A stretch of 64,000 nucleotides of DNA from CAWIXB01 sp963839955 (lineage in GTDB: Bacteria; Actinomycetota; Actinomycetes; JACCUZ01), in assembly GCA_963839955.1 (NCBI GenBank), contig CAWIXB010000001.1, positions 992,001 to 1,056,000 on the forward strand, given 5' to 3'. Positions 42,560-51,633 of this stretch are shown one piece after another. A program made the translations under genes and the position numbers. A model generated the notes under the pieces. It was not told the DNA's origin. It saw only the letters and a program-made list of their open reading frames with translations, and made no database searches. Each line of letters begins with the position of its first letter. Position 1 is the stretch's first letter.

Positions 42560-44070
42560 GCGCTGTGGCCGGCCTCATGGCTTACGACGAGGCGGTCGCG
42601 ACGTACGACCCGGTGCTGGGCCTCGAGGTGCACGTCGAGCTGGGCACTGTGACGAAGATGTTCTGCGGCTGCCCGACCGAGTTCGGCGCCGAGCCCAACT
42701 CGCAGGTCTGTCCCACCTGTCTCGGGCTGCCCGGTTCGCTGCCGGTGATGAACCGGGTTGCGGTGGAGTCGACGATCCGCGTCGGGCTTGCCCTCAACTG
42801 CTCGGTCGCGTCGTGGTGCCGCTTCGCGCGTAAGAACTACTTCTACCCCGACATGCCGAAGAACTTCCAGACGTCGCAGTACGACGAGCCGATCTGCGTC
42901 GACGGGTGGCTCGACGTCCTCGTGCCCACCGACGAGGGCACCCGCACGGTGCGGGTCGAGATCGAGCGCGTGCACATGGAGGAGGACACCGGCAAGTCCC
43001 TGCACGTGGGCGGGTCGACCGGGCGCATCCACGGAGCCGATCACTCCCTGGTGGACTACAACCGCGCCGGCATCCCGCTCATCGAGGTCGTGACCCGTCC
43101 TGTCGAGGGCACCGGTGAGCTCGCGCCCGAGGTGGCACGCGCCTACGTGACCCAGCTGCGCGAGCTGGTCCGCACCCTCGGCGTCTCGGACGTGCGGATG
43201 GAGCAGGGCTCGCTGCGCTGTGACGCCAACCTGTCGCTGCGGCCCAGCCCGGACGCGCCGTACGGCACACGTTCGGAGACCAAGAACGTCAACTCGTTGC
43301 GCTCGGTCGAGCGCGCCGTGCGCCACGAGATCTCCCGGCAGGCCGCCGTGCTGTCCGGTGGTGGTCGCGTCGTGCAGGAGACCCGCCACTGGCACGAGGA
43401 CACCGGCAGCACCACCCCGGGCCGGTCGAAGGAGCAGGCCGAGGACTACCGCTACTTCCCGGAGCCCGACCTCGTGCCGGTCGCGCCGGACGCGGCGTGG
43501 GTGGAGGAGCTGCGGGCGGGACTGCCCGAGGCGCCTGCCGCGCGAAACCGTCGCCTCCAGGACGCGTGGGGCCTCTCCGACTTCGACATGCAGTCGATGG
43601 CCAACGCCGGCGCGACCGACCTGGTCGAGGCGACGGTCGCGGCAGGTGCCGGTGTCGACGCCGCGCGCAAGTGGTGGCTCGGTGAGCTGGCCCGCCACGC
43701 CAACGAACGGGGCACCGACGTCGCCTCGCTGCCCGTCACCCCGGCACAGGTGGCGAGGGTGGCCGAACTGGTCGAGTCGGGCGCGCTCAACGACAAGCTC
43801 GCGCGGGCGGTCCTCGAAGGGGTGCTCGCCGGTGAGGGAGACCCCGACGAGGTCGTCGCCGCGCGCGGGCTCGCGGTGGTCTCCGACGACAGCGCCCTGT
43901 TGGCCGCCGTCGACGAGGCCCTGGCGGCCCAGCCCGACGTGGCCGAGAGGATCCGCGGCGGCAAGGTCGCCGCGTCCGGGGCCATCGTCGGCGCGGTGAT
44001 GAAGGCGACCCGCGGCCAGGCCGACGCGGCGAGGGTGCGCGAGCTCGTGATCGAGCGCTGCGGCGCGTAG
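42556..44070 (+). CDS. gatB: Asp/Glu-tRNA amidotransferase subunit B
   Basis: Binds misacylated Glu-tRNA-Gln or Asp-tRNA-Asn and activates the side chain for amidation. 504 residues. GLEVHVELGTVTKMFCGCPTEFGAEPN and VCPTCLGLPGSLPV give the zinc-site cysteines, and VDYNRAGIPLIEVVT and RCDANLSLR are typical. The C-terminal half carries the helical and YqeY tRNA-binding domains. The GTG at 42556 overlaps the small gene's stop; an ATG 7 codons later is an alternative. Its TAG stop forms the -10 box of the next gene. Confidence 0.95.
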   Translation: MSAVAGLMAYDEAVATYDPVLGLEVHVELGTVTKMFCGCPTEFGAEPNSQVCPTCLGLPGSLPVMNRVAVESTIRVGLALNCSVASWCRFARKNYFYPDMPKNFQTSQYDEPICVDGWLDVLVPTDEGTRTVRVEIERVHMEEDTGKSLHVGGSTGRIHGADHSLVDYNRAGIPLIEVVTRPVEGTGELAPEVARAYVTQLRELVRTLGVSDVRMEQGSLRCDANLSLRPSPDAPYGTRSETKNVNSLRSVERAVRHEISRQAAVLSGGGRVVQETRHWHEDTGSTTPGRSKEQAEDYRYFPEPDLVPVAPDAAWVEELRAGLPEAPAARNRRLQDAWGLSDFDMQSMANAGATDLVEATVAAGAGVDAARKWWLGELARHANERGTDVASLPVTPAQVARVAELVESGALNDKLARAVLEGVLAGEGDPDEVVAARGLAVVSDDSALLAAVDEALAAQPDVAERIRGGKVAASGAIVGAVMKATRGQADAARVRELVIERCGA

Positions 44071-44073
44071 ATT
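44068..44073 (+). promoter_or_regulatory. -10 box TAGATT of the DUF2277 gene
   Basis: TAGATT includes the gatB stop codon and ends exactly 6 nt before the ATG at 44080, giving a leaderless transcript. Confidence 0.55.
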
Positions 44074-44079
44074 TGCGCC

Positions 44080-44304
44080 ATGTGCCGAAGCATCAAGACC
44101 CTGCGCCCGCCGTACACCGAGGACGTCACCCCTGACGAGATGCGCGCTGCCGCGCTGCAGTACGTCCGCAAGGTCGCGGGCATGCGCGCGCCGAGCCGGG
44201 CGAACACGGCGGCCTTCGACGAAGCCGTGGAGACTGTCACGGCGGCAACGCGTGAGCTGCTGGACCGAATCGAGGTGCGCCCCGGGACCGCTCGCGCCAG
44301 CTGA
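44080..44304 (+). CDS. DUF2277 family protein
   Basis: 74 residues matching the small DUF2277 family: MCRSIKTLRPPYTEDVTPDEMRAAALQ at the start, then QYVRKVAGMRAPS and a C-terminal helix. The Cys at position 2 and the TLRPP motif are family hallmarks. Function unknown. It faces the converging glucose/sorbosone dehydrogenase gene. Confidence 0.85.
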   Translation: MCRSIKTLRPPYTEDVTPDEMRAAALQYVRKVAGMRAPSRANTAAFDEAVETVTAATRELLDRIEVRPGTARAS

Positions 44305-44328
44305 TCGTCGCTGACTCCGGCCTCGCTC

Positions 44329-45507
44329 TCAGCGCAGGGTCAGGCGCAGGATCTTGTCGTCGCCGGCGCGCGGGTCGCCCCTGCCGTCGCGGTTGCTGGT
44401 GGTCACCCACAGCGAGCCGTCCGGTGCCGCGACCACGGTGCGCAGCCGGCCGTATCTGCCGCCCAGCAGGTCGCCGGTGGCGCCCGCCTTGCCGCCCGGG
44501 ATCGGCACCCGAAGCAGCCGTTCGCCCTGCAGCGCCCCCATGTAGACAGCACCGCCGGCGATCGCGATCCCGCTCGGTGACGCCTCCTCGGTGTCGAACT
44601 GCTTGATCGGGTCGAGGAACCGGTCGCCCCCGCCGCCCTTGCCTTCGACCTCCGGCCATCCGTAGTTGCCTCCGCGGCGGATGCGGTTGAGCTCGTCCCA
44701 CGTGTTCTGCCCGAACTCGCCGGCCCAGAGCCGGTCCCGCGAGTCCCACGCCAGGCCCTGCACGTTGCGGTGCCCGAGGCTGTAGACCGGCGAGCCGAAG
44801 GGGTTCCCGGGCGCCGGCCGGCCCGCGGGGGTGATCCGCAGGATCTTGCCGCCGAGCGAGTCGCGGTCCTGCGCCAGCGAGGTCTGGCCTGCCTCGCCGG
44901 TGCCCGCATACAGCAAGCCGTCCGGGCCGAACGCGATCCGGCCACCGTTGTGGATCCCGCCGGCCGGGATGTTGTCGAGGATGGTCCGCTGACCGGACAG
45001 GCCCGACCCGTCGTAGGTCATCCGCACGATGCGGTTCTCGTCGCCGGCCGTGAAGTAGGCGAAGACCAGCTGGTCCGAGGCGAAGGTGGGGGAGACCGCG
45101 AGCCCGAGCAGGCCACCCTCCCCACCGCCGTCGACGTCTTCGACCTCGCCGACGGAGCGCACCTCGCCGCGCGGCGACACCCGCTTGATCTCGGCCGTGT
45201 CGCGCTCGCTGACCAGGGCCGACCCGTCCGGCAGGAAAGCGATCCCCCACGGGGTCTCGAGATCGCGCGCGAGCACCCGGTCGAAGCGGGCCTCGAGCAC
45301 CTCCTCGGTGGCCGGTGACGAGCTGGCCGGCGACGAGGACGACGCGGAAGACGAAGCCGCCGACGACGATGCCGACGAGGAGGGAGCCGAGGACGACGGG
45401 GACGGCGAGGACGACGACGGCTCGTCATCGCTGCAGGCGCCGAGCACCAGGACCAGGCCGGCGGCGACCACCGCGGTCGTGGCTCGTCTCATCGTCGCTG
45501 GAGTCAT
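44329..45507 (-). CDS. glucose/sorbosone dehydrogenase-family lipoprotein
   Basis: Secreted, lipid-anchored six-bladed beta-propeller related to soluble PQQ glucose dehydrogenase. 392 residues from the ATG at 45507. The lipobox LGAC with Cys about 25 follows a hydrophobic stretch, then a low-complexity linker rich in Ser (about 31-66), then the propeller: LETPWGIAFLPDGSALVSER, LLGLAVSPTFASD, GRIAFGPDGLLYAGTGE, LGHRNVQGLAWDSRDRLWAGEFG, NYGWPEV. The family includes PQQ-dependent sugar dehydrogenases; whether PQQ is bound cannot be told from sequence. The frame upstream to 45567 is excluded because the signal peptide begins at 45507. Confidence 0.85.
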   Translation of the reverse strand: MTPATMRRATTAVVAAGLVLVLGACSDDEPSSSSPSPSSSAPSSSASSSAASSSASSSSPASSSPATEEVLEARFDRVLARDLETPWGIAFLPDGSALVSERDTAEIKRVSPRGEVRSVGEVEDVDGGGEGGLLGLAVSPTFASDQLVFAYFTAGDENRIVRMTYDGSGLSGQRTILDNIPAGGIHNGGRIAFGPDGLLYAGTGEAGQTSLAQDRDSLGGKILRITPAGRPAPGNPFGSPVYSLGHRNVQGLAWDSRDRLWAGEFGQNTWDELNRIRRGGNYGWPEVEGKGGGGDRFLDPIKQFDTEEASPSGIAIAGGAVYMGALQGERLLRVPIPGGKAGATGDLLGGRYGRLRTVVAAPDGSLWVTTSNRDGRGDPRAGDDKILRLTLR

Positions 45508-45571
45508 GCACGGAGCCTTACCTGCGACCCCCTGCCCGCGCCACCGCGAGCGACCACCGTGTGCCAATCGT

Positions 45572-45577
45572 TAGGCT
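45572..45577 (+). promoter_or_regulatory. -10-like TAGGCT upstream of the 2-hydroxyacid dehydrogenase
   Basis: TAGGCT lies 36 nt before the ATG at 45614, in the gap between the divergent lipoprotein and dehydrogenase genes. The -35 is not obvious. Confidence 0.35.
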
Positions 45578-45613
45578 CGGCGCCTGCCCGATCGAGCGAG
45601 CGGTGGTGCGTCG

Positions 45614-46525
45614 ATGAGGTTGTGGGTGCCCGACGAGGGAGCGGTCGAGGAGATGGGCGCTCTCCCCGACGGCGTGGTGGTGGACGTCTACGACGGCCGC
45701 GAGGACCCGCCGGCGAGCATCGGTGAGGTCGAGTTCTACGTCGTCCCCTACATGGCGGGCGCTGCCCCGATCGAGCTCATCCCCGAGATGCCCGCACTGA
45801 AAGTCGTCCAGACGATGACGGCGGGCGTCGACGAGTACCGGCCCTTCCTCCGCGACGGCGTGACGTTGTGCAACGCGCGCGGTGTCCACGACGCGTCGAC
45901 GGCGGAGCTCGCGGTCGCGCTGATGCTCGCGGCGCTGCGCGGGCTGCCCGACTTCGTCCGCGCCCAGGAGAAGGGCGAGTGGGCGGGGGGACGCCGCGAG
46001 TCCCTGGCCGACAAGACCGTGCTCGTCGTCGGGTACGGCGCTGTCGGCGCTGCCGTCGAGCGTCGCCTCGCCGGCTTCGAGTGCGAGATCGTTCGGGTCG
46101 CGAGGCGGGAGCGCGAGGGCGTCTCGGCGATCGAGGACCTGCCGAAGCTGTTGCCCGAGGCGGACGTCGTCGTGCTGACCGTGCCGATGACGTCGGCGAC
46201 CGACGGGCTCGTGGACGCCGGCTTCCTGGCCCGGATGCGCGACGGCGCGCTGCTGGTCAACGTCGCACGCGGGCCGGTCGTGCGCACCGACGCGCTGCTG
46301 GCCGAGCTGCAGTCGAGCCGGTTGTCCGCCGCCCTCGACGTGACCGAGCCCGAGCCGCTGCCGCCGGGCCACCCCCTCTGGTCGGCACCGGGCCTCCTGC
46401 TCAGCCCGCACGTCGGGGGCAACTCCTCGGCATTCCGCCCGCGGGTGATGCGTCTGCTTGGCGAGCAGGTACGCCGCTACTGCGCAGGCGAGGAGCTCGT
46501 CAACATCGTCACCGGCGACTACTGA
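45614..46525 (+). CDS. D-isomer-specific 2-hydroxyacid dehydrogenase
   Basis: NAD(P)-dependent 2-ketoacid reductase of unknown substrate. 303 residues. Rossmann motif VGYGAVG around 138-144, catalytic Arg in NVARGPVVRTDAL, Glu in DVTEPEPLPPGHPLW and His in LSPHVGGNSSAF. The second-domain order is typical of the glyoxylate/hydroxypyruvate reductase group. It lacks the ACT domain seen in the SerA encoded at 55305. Stand-alone, followed by a gene with its own leaderless promoter. Confidence 0.85.
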   Translation: MRLWVPDEGAVEEMGALPDGVVVDVYDGREDPPASIGEVEFYVVPYMAGAAPIELIPEMPALKVVQTMTAGVDEYRPFLRDGVTLCNARGVHDASTAELAVALMLAALRGLPDFVRAQEKGEWAGGRRESLADKTVLVVGYGAVGAAVERRLAGFECEIVRVARREREGVSAIEDLPKLLPEADVVVLTVPMTSATDGLVDAGFLARMRDGALLVNVARGPVVRTDALLAELQSSRLSAALDVTEPEPLPPGHPLWSAPGLLLSPHVGGNSSAFRPRVMRLLGEQVRRYCAGEELVNIVTGDY

Positions 46526-46535
46526 GACCGGTGCC

Positions 46536-46541
46536 TAAACT
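46536..46541 (+). promoter_or_regulatory. -10 box TAAACT of the 438-residue membrane-anchored protein
   Basis: TAAACT is followed by 6 nt and the GTG at 46548, one of the clearest leaderless signals in the window. Confidence 0.55.
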
Positions 46542-46547
46542 CCTGGT

Positions 46548-47864
46548 GTGAGCGCAGGCGGAGATCCGCCACCGGACCAGCTGTGGTCCGGGAGGGAGCG
46601 CGAGCCCAGCAGATGGCGCAGCTCGCGGTTGGCGCGGGTGGCCGGCGGGCTGGCAGTCGCGGGGGCCATCGCGCTGGTGGCGCCGTCCCTGCTGTCCTCG
46701 CAGAGTGCGACCGACCGTGACAGGGCGCCGACCGGGGATCCGACCCACCCCCAGGAGGAGGAGATCCCGCCCATCCGGTGGACCCCCCGCGGCGACCTCG
46801 TCCCGAATCTCATCGTCGTCAACCAGCTGGTTGCCCGCATGCTGCAGGACTACCCCGAGGCGGAACGGGTGCTCGCGGTCACCACGCTGCCCGACGGCGC
46901 CCGGCTGCTGCTGGCCGGCATCGACGTCGAGCGCGGCATCGTCGCCACCTCGGTCCGCGCGCTCTACTGGCCCGCGGGCCGGCCGTTCGCCGACGTGCGC
47001 CACAGTGAGGTCAGCTCGCTCACCAGCCCCGAGGAGATCGTCGCCTGGGCGGTGCGCGGTCGGGGCGGTCACGTGCACGCCGTGGTCCTCGGCGCCCCGG
47101 GCTCCCTGCGGGTGTCACTGTCCCCGCGGGTGAGTTATGCCTTCGACGGCGCGGCCAGCCGCGAGTGGTCGCCGGTGGGGTCGGACAGCGGGCTGGTCGT
47201 GCGCGACCTGGGCGACCGCACCGACCCTGTCATCGGGGTCCGCCCGGAGCCCTCGAGCAGGTTCCCGACGCCGTTCGCGGTGCGGGTCAACGAGGCACCG
47301 GGCCGGGGACAGGTGCTGCCGCCGGTGACGGGCATCGCCTCGGACTACCGCGGGCCGGACCGCGCGCTGCTCCGCGAGGGCCTGCGTGCCTCGTTCGCCG
47401 CCATGGATGTCCGCCGAGGATCGGTGCGGGTGATCTGGAGCGGCAGCATCGGCCGTAACCGTCGGCTCGCGCTCGTGCGACTGCGACGCGCGGACGGGGT
47501 GACGTTTCAGACCTTGCTGGGGCAGCAGGACGAGAACTGGTTCCCCGCCGGTCTGCGCGCCGTCCCCCGCGCCACTGCGGACGCGTCCCCGTGGTTGCTC
47601 GAGCCCTTCTCCAGCGGCGACTCGACGCTGCTGCTGTGCCCGTCCGGACCCGGCTCGATCGTCTATGCGCGCCCCGGTCGCCGCGACCGGGTCCTGCCCA
47701 TCAACTCGGCGGGGATCGTCGGTCTGGTCCCGGCCGGCGGGTCCGCGCCGTCAGCCGCCGGCGCGAACGTGACCGTGCGCGGCCCCGACGGGGTTCCGAT
47801 CGTCCAGGTCGAGCTCGTGGGGGGCTCGGTCGACGTGCTGGCACTGGAGTCCGGGCCACGCTGA
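46548..47864 (+). CDS. membrane-anchored extracytoplasmic protein, unknown family
   Basis: 438 residues. A cytoplasmic Arg-rich N-terminus (to about 29) precedes one membrane helix (about 30-49, LARVAGGLAVAGAIALVAPS), then a large polar, beta-rich region without cysteine clusters or catalytic motifs. Residues about 80-160 and 270-330 contain alternating hydrophobic strands suggestive of beta sheets. I do not recognise it. Leaderless start at the GTG. Lying between a dehydrogenase and ilvD gives no functional hint. Confidence 0.55.
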   Translation: MSAGGDPPPDQLWSGREREPSRWRSSRLARVAGGLAVAGAIALVAPSLLSSQSATDRDRAPTGDPTHPQEEEIPPIRWTPRGDLVPNLIVVNQLVARMLQDYPEAERVLAVTTLPDGARLLLAGIDVERGIVATSVRALYWPAGRPFADVRHSEVSSLTSPEEIVAWAVRGRGGHVHAVVLGAPGSLRVSLSPRVSYAFDGAASREWSPVGSDSGLVVRDLGDRTDPVIGVRPEPSSRFPTPFAVRVNEAPGRGQVLPPVTGIASDYRGPDRALLREGLRASFAAMDVRRGSVRVIWSGSIGRNRRLALVRLRRADGVTFQTLLGQQDENWFPAGLRAVPRATADASPWLLEPFSSGDSTLLLCPSGPGSIVYARPGRRDRVLPINSAGIVGLVPAGGSAPSAAGANVTVRGPDGVPIVQVELVGGSVDVLALESGPR

Positions 47865-47899
47865 TCGCAGGTGCGCGACAGGCGCAGCGACGGCGGTCC

Positions 47900-47905
47900 T
47901 AGAGT
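47900..47905 (+). promoter_or_regulatory. -10 box TAGAGT of ilvD
   Basis: TAGAGT ends exactly 6 nt before the GTG at 47912; no ribosome binding site, so ilvD is probably leaderless and has its own promoter. Confidence 0.55.
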
Positions 47906-47911
47906 TCCAGG

Positions 47912-49630
47912 GTGAGCCAGCAACCCGACCTCAAGCAACACGACCTCAAGCCACGCAGCCGCGACGTCACCGACGGCCTCGAGAAGTCCGCGGCCCGCGG
48001 CATGCTGCGCGCCGTCGGCATGACCGACGACGACTTCACGAAGCCGCAGATCGGCGTCGCCTCGAGCTGGAACGAGATCACGCCGTGCAACCTCTCGCTC
48101 GACCGGCTCGCGAAGGCCGCGAAGGACGGCGTGCACGCGGCCGGTGGCTTCCCGCTGGAGTTCGGCACCATCTCGGTGTCCGACGGCATCTCGATGGGCC
48201 ACGAGGGGATGCACTACTCGCTGGTGTCGCGCGAGGTCATCGCCGACTCGGTCGAGGTGGTGATGCAGGCCGAGCGGCTCGACGGCTCGGTCCTGCTGGC
48301 CGGCTGTGACAAGTCCCTGCCGGGCATGCTGATGGCCGCCGCCCGGCTCGACCTCGCCTCGGTCTTCCTTTACGCCGGATCGATCCTGCCCGGCATCGCG
48401 CGGATGTCGGACGGGTCCGAACGGCAGGTCACCATCATCGACGCGTTCGAGGCGGTCGGCGCGTGCGCCCGCGGGCTGATGAGCCGCGCGGACGTCGACG
48501 CGATCGAGCGCGCGATCTGCCCCGGCGAGGGCGCGTGCGGCGGCATGTACACCGCCAACACCATGGCCTCGGCCGCCGAGGCACTCGGCATGTCGGTGCC
48601 CGGGTCCGCTGCGCCGCCGGCCACCGATCGCCGGCGCGACGGCTTCGCCCGTCGCTCGGGGGAGGCCGTCATCGAGATGCTCCGCCGCGGCATCACCGCC
48701 CGTGACGTCATGACGCGCGAAGCCTTCGAGAACGCGATCGCCGTCGTGATGGCGTTCGGCGGCTCGACCAACGCCGTGCTGCACCTGCTCGCAATCGCCC
48801 GCGAGTCTGACGTCGAGCTGACCATCGACGACTTCGACCGCATCGGCTCGCGGGTGCCGCACCTGGCCGACGTCAAGCCGTTCGGGCAGTTCGTCATGAC
48901 CGACGTCGACCGGGTCGGCGGCGTGCCGGTCGTGATGAAGGCGTTGCTGGAGGCGGGACTGCTGCACGGCGACGCGCTCACGGTGACCGGCCGGACGATG
49001 GCCGAGAACCTCGCCGACATCGCGCCGCCCGACATCGACGGCAAGGTGATCCGAGCGATGAAGGAACCCATCCATCGCACCGGAGGGCTCACCATCCTGC
49101 GCGGCTCGCTCGCGCCCGACGGCGCCGTCGTGAAGTCCGCCGGGTTCGACTCGGACGTGTTCGAGGCCACGGCGCGCGTCTTCGACGGCGAGCGCCCGGC
49201 GATGGACGCCCTCTCCGACGGCACGATCGCGGCCGGCGACGCCGTCGTCATCCGCTACGAGGGGCCGAAGGGCGGACCGGGCATGCGGGAGATGCTGGCG
49301 ATCACCGGGGCGATCAAGGGTGCCGGCCTCGGCAAGGACGTGCTGCTGCTGACCGACGGCCGTTTCTCGGGGGGCACCACCGGCCTCTGCGTCGGGCACG
49401 TCGCGCCGGAGGCCGTCGACGGCGGACCGGTGGCGCTGGTGCGCGACGGCGACGCCGTGCGCCTCGACATGTCCGCACGCACGCTGGACCTGCTCGTCGA
49501 CGACGCGGAGCTGGCCCGCCGGAGGGAGGGCTGGGCGCCGCCCGAGCCACTGGCGCGCCCGCGCACCGGCGTACTGGCCAAGTACGTGCGCCTCGTCGGG
49601 TCCGCGGCGCAGGGAGCGGTGTGCGGCTGA
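47912..49630 (+). CDS. ilvD: dihydroxy-acid dehydratase
   Basis: Fe-S enzyme converting 2,3-dihydroxy-isovalerate and -3-methylvalerate to the keto acids of Val/Leu and Ile. 572 residues. Cluster cysteines are in ASSWNEITPCN, LLAGCDKSLPGM and GEGACGGMYTANTM; PEAVDGGPVALVRDGD near the C-terminus is typical. Starts at a leaderless GTG. It stands just before the ilvB leader region and is not in the ilvBNC transcript if the terminator there is active. Confidence 0.95.
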   Translation: MSQQPDLKQHDLKPRSRDVTDGLEKSAARGMLRAVGMTDDDFTKPQIGVASSWNEITPCNLSLDRLAKAAKDGVHAAGGFPLEFGTISVSDGISMGHEGMHYSLVSREVIADSVEVVMQAERLDGSVLLAGCDKSLPGMLMAAARLDLASVFLYAGSILPGIARMSDGSERQVTIIDAFEAVGACARGLMSRADVDAIERAICPGEGACGGMYTANTMASAAEALGMSVPGSAAPPATDRRRDGFARRSGEAVIEMLRRGITARDVMTREAFENAIAVVMAFGGSTNAVLHLLAIARESDVELTIDDFDRIGSRVPHLADVKPFGQFVMTDVDRVGGVPVVMKALLEAGLLHGDALTVTGRTMAENLADIAPPDIDGKVIRAMKEPIHRTGGLTILRGSLAPDGAVVKSAGFDSDVFEATARVFDGERPAMDALSDGTIAAGDAVVIRYEGPKGGPGMREMLAITGAIKGAGLGKDVLLLTDGRFSGGTTGLCVGHVAPEAVDGGPVALVRDGDAVRLDMSARTLDLLVDDAELARRREGWAPPEPLARPRTGVLAKYVRLVGSAAQGAVCG

Positions 49631-49681
49631 GCCAGGTGGGTCGGGGCTGATCCAGCAGGTGAGACGGGCAGGAGGCCCGCG

Positions 49682-49710
49682 TTGACAGGCATCGAGCCTC
49701 GCAGCAGGCT
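49682..49710 (+). promoter_or_regulatory. promoter of the ilvB leader transcript
   Basis: A perfect TTGACA (49682-49687), a 17-bp spacer, and CAGGCT (49705-49710). The predicted transcription start is about 49717, which is the A of the leader-peptide ATG, so the leader peptide itself is probably leaderless. Confidence 0.65.
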
Positions 49711-49716
49711 GGCCGC

Positions 49717-49758
49717 ATGCAATCCGTCCAGATCGTACTTAGCATGCGCGCCGGCTGA
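49717..49758 (+). CDS. ilvB leader peptide
   Basis: 13 codons reading MQSVQIVLSMRAG, with the three branched-chain amino acids Ile-Val-Leu consecutive at 6-8 and another Val at 4. It is followed 18 nt later by a terminator hairpin ahead of ilvB. Ribosome stalling at these codons when charged branched-chain tRNA is scarce would favour readthrough, as in classical attenuation. Coding status is inferred from position and content. Confidence 0.7.
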   Translation: MQSVQIVLSMRAG

Positions 49759-49776
49759 CCCACCCGCCGAGCGCGC

Positions 49777-49815
49777 AACCCCTCGTGAGTCCCGGATGGG
49801 ACCGAGGGGTTTTTT
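49777..49815 (+). terminator. attenuator terminator upstream of ilvB
   Basis: 5' arm AACCCCTCG (49777-49785), 3-nt bulge TGA, inner stem GTCCC/GGGAC around a GGAT loop, 3' arm CGAGGGGTT (49803-49811), then six T (49810-49815). It ends 36 nt before the ilvB ATG, so it can only act as a conditional terminator. Confidence 0.8.
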
Positions 49816-49851
49816 GTTGGTCTGAGAGCCACACCTAGCCGAGAGGTCCCG

Positions 49852-51633
49852 ATGTCCGAGCAGGTCACTGGAGCGCAGAGCCTCGTCCGCTCCTTGGAGT
49901 CGGCGGGCGTTGACATCGTTTTCGGCATCCCCGGCGGCGCGATCCTGCCGCTCTACGACCCCCTCATGGACTCGACGCTGATCCGTCACGTCCTGGTGCG
50001 CCACGAGCAGGGGGCCGGACACGCGGCAGAGGGCTACGCGACGGCGACGGGCAGGGTGGGCGTCTGCATGGCGACGAGTGGCCCCGGCGCCACGAACCTG
50101 GTGACCCCGATCGCCGACGCCCACATGGACTCGGTTCCCCTCGTCGCGATCACCGGTCAGGTGCCGAGCGCGGCGATCGGCACCGACGCCTTCCAGGAAG
50201 CCGACATCCGTGGCATCACGATGCCGATCACCAAGCACAACTTCCTGGTGACCGACCCGGCGGAGATCCCGCGCACCATCGCCGAGGCGTTTCACATCGC
50301 CTCGACCGGGCGACCGGGGCCGGTGCTCGTCGACGTCGCCAAGGACGCGCTGCAGGCGGCGACGACGTTCGTGTGGCCGACGACGCTCGACCTGCCCGGC
50401 TACCGTCCGGTCGCCCGGCCGCACGGCAAGCAGGTGCGCGAGGCGGCGCGGCTGGTCACCGGGTCGCGGCGACCGGTGCTCTACGTCGGCGGCGGCGTGC
50501 TCAAGGCCCGCGCCTGGGCAGAGCTGCGGCGCCTCGTCGACCTGACCGGACTGCCCGTCGTCACGACACTCATGGCTCGCGGGGCGCTGCCCGACTCCCA
50601 TCCCCAGCACCTCGGGATGCCGGGCATGCACGGCACCGTGGCGGCCGTGACCGCGCTGCAGAAGTCCGACCTCATCATCTCGCTGGGCGCGCGGTTCGAC
50701 GACCGCGTCACCGGCAAGCTGTCGAGCTTCGCCCCCGACGCCAAGGTCGTGCACGCCGACATCGACCCGGCGGAGATCTCCAAGAACCGTGTCGCCGACG
50801 TGCCCATCGTGGGTGACGCGAGGGAGGTCATCGTCGATCTGGTCGCGGCCGTCGAGGCCGAGAACGCGGCCGGCCGGAAGGGTGACTACACGGCATGGTG
50901 GGCCCAGCTGGACATGTGGCGGAGCACCTACCCGCTGGGCTACGAGCGACCGGACGACGGGTCGCTCGCGCCGCAGTACGTCATCGAGCGGATCGGGCGC
51001 ATCGCGGGCGAGGACGCCGTCTACGTGGCCGGTGTCGGCCAGCACCAGATGTGGGCGGCTCAGTTCATCTCCTACGAGAAGCCGGGCACCTGGCTCAACT
51101 CCGGCGGCCTCGGCACGATGGGCTACGCCGTGCCGGCGGCGATGGGGGCCAAGCTCGGTCGTCCCGACGCCACGGTGTGGGCCATCGACGGTGACGGGTG
51201 CTTCCAGATGACCAACCAGGAACTCGCCACGTGTGCCATCAACGACATCCCCATCAAGGTCGCCATCATCAACAACGGCAGCCTGGGCATGGTGCGTCAG
51301 TGGCAGACGCTCTTCTACAACGAGCGCTACAGCAACACCGACCTGCGCGGGCAGCCCGCCCGGGGGGCAGGCTCCGTCGAGCGGATACCCGACTTCGTGA
51401 AGCTCGCCGAGGCCTACGGCTGCGCCGGGCTGCGCTGCGAGAAGGCCGAGGAGGTCGACTCGACCATCGAGGCGGCGATGGCCATCGACGACCGTCCGGT
51501 GGTCGTCGACTTCACCGTGCACCAGGATGCGATGGTGTGGCCGATGGTGCCGGCCGGCACCAGCAACGACGAGATCCAGGTGGCCCGGGACATGGCGCCG
51601 CAGTGGGACACCGAGGCAGGTGAGACGCGATGA
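49852..51633 (+). CDS. ilvB: acetolactate synthase, large subunit
   Basis: TPP/FAD/Mg enzyme making acetolactate (Val/Leu) or acetohydroxybutyrate (Ile). 593 residues. Catalytic Glu52 in RHEQGAGHAAEGYA activates TPP; the TPP-Mg motif is DGDGCFQMTNQELAT followed by IIN-N; FAD-region sequences SLGARFDDRVTG are present. An ATGA overlap couples it to ilvN. Expression is controlled by the leader peptide and terminator just upstream. Confidence 0.96.
   Translation: MSEQVTGAQSLVRSLESAGVDIVFGIPGGAILPLYDPLMDSTLIRHVLVRHEQGAGHAAEGYATATGRVGVCMATSGPGATNLVTPIADAHMDSVPLVAITGQVPSAAIGTDAFQEADIRGITMPITKHNFLVTDPAEIPRTIAEAFHIASTGRPGPVLVDVAKDALQAATTFVWPTTLDLPGYRPVARPHGKQVREAARLVTGSRRPVLYVGGGVLKARAWAELRRLVDLTGLPVVTTLMARGALPDSHPQHLGMPGMHGTVAAVTALQKSDLIISLGARFDDRVTGKLSSFAPDAKVVHADIDPAEISKNRVADVPIVGDAREVIVDLVAAVEAENAAGRKGDYTAWWAQLDMWRSTYPLGYERPDDGSLAPQYVIERIGRIAGEDAVYVAGVGQHQMWAAQFISYEKPGTWLNSGGLGTMGYAVPAAMGAKLGRPDATVWAIDGDGCFQMTNQELATCAINDIPIKVAIINNGSLGMVRQWQTLFYNERYSNTDLRGQPARGAGSVERIPDFVKLAEAYGCAGLRCEKAEEVDSTIEAAMAIDDRPVVVDFTVHQDAMVWPMVPAGTSNDEIQVARDMAPQWDTEAGETR

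Noticed and set aside
49631..49681. A rho-independent terminator for ilvD
   Set aside because: Only a short GGGC/GGCCC stem without a T-run is visible.
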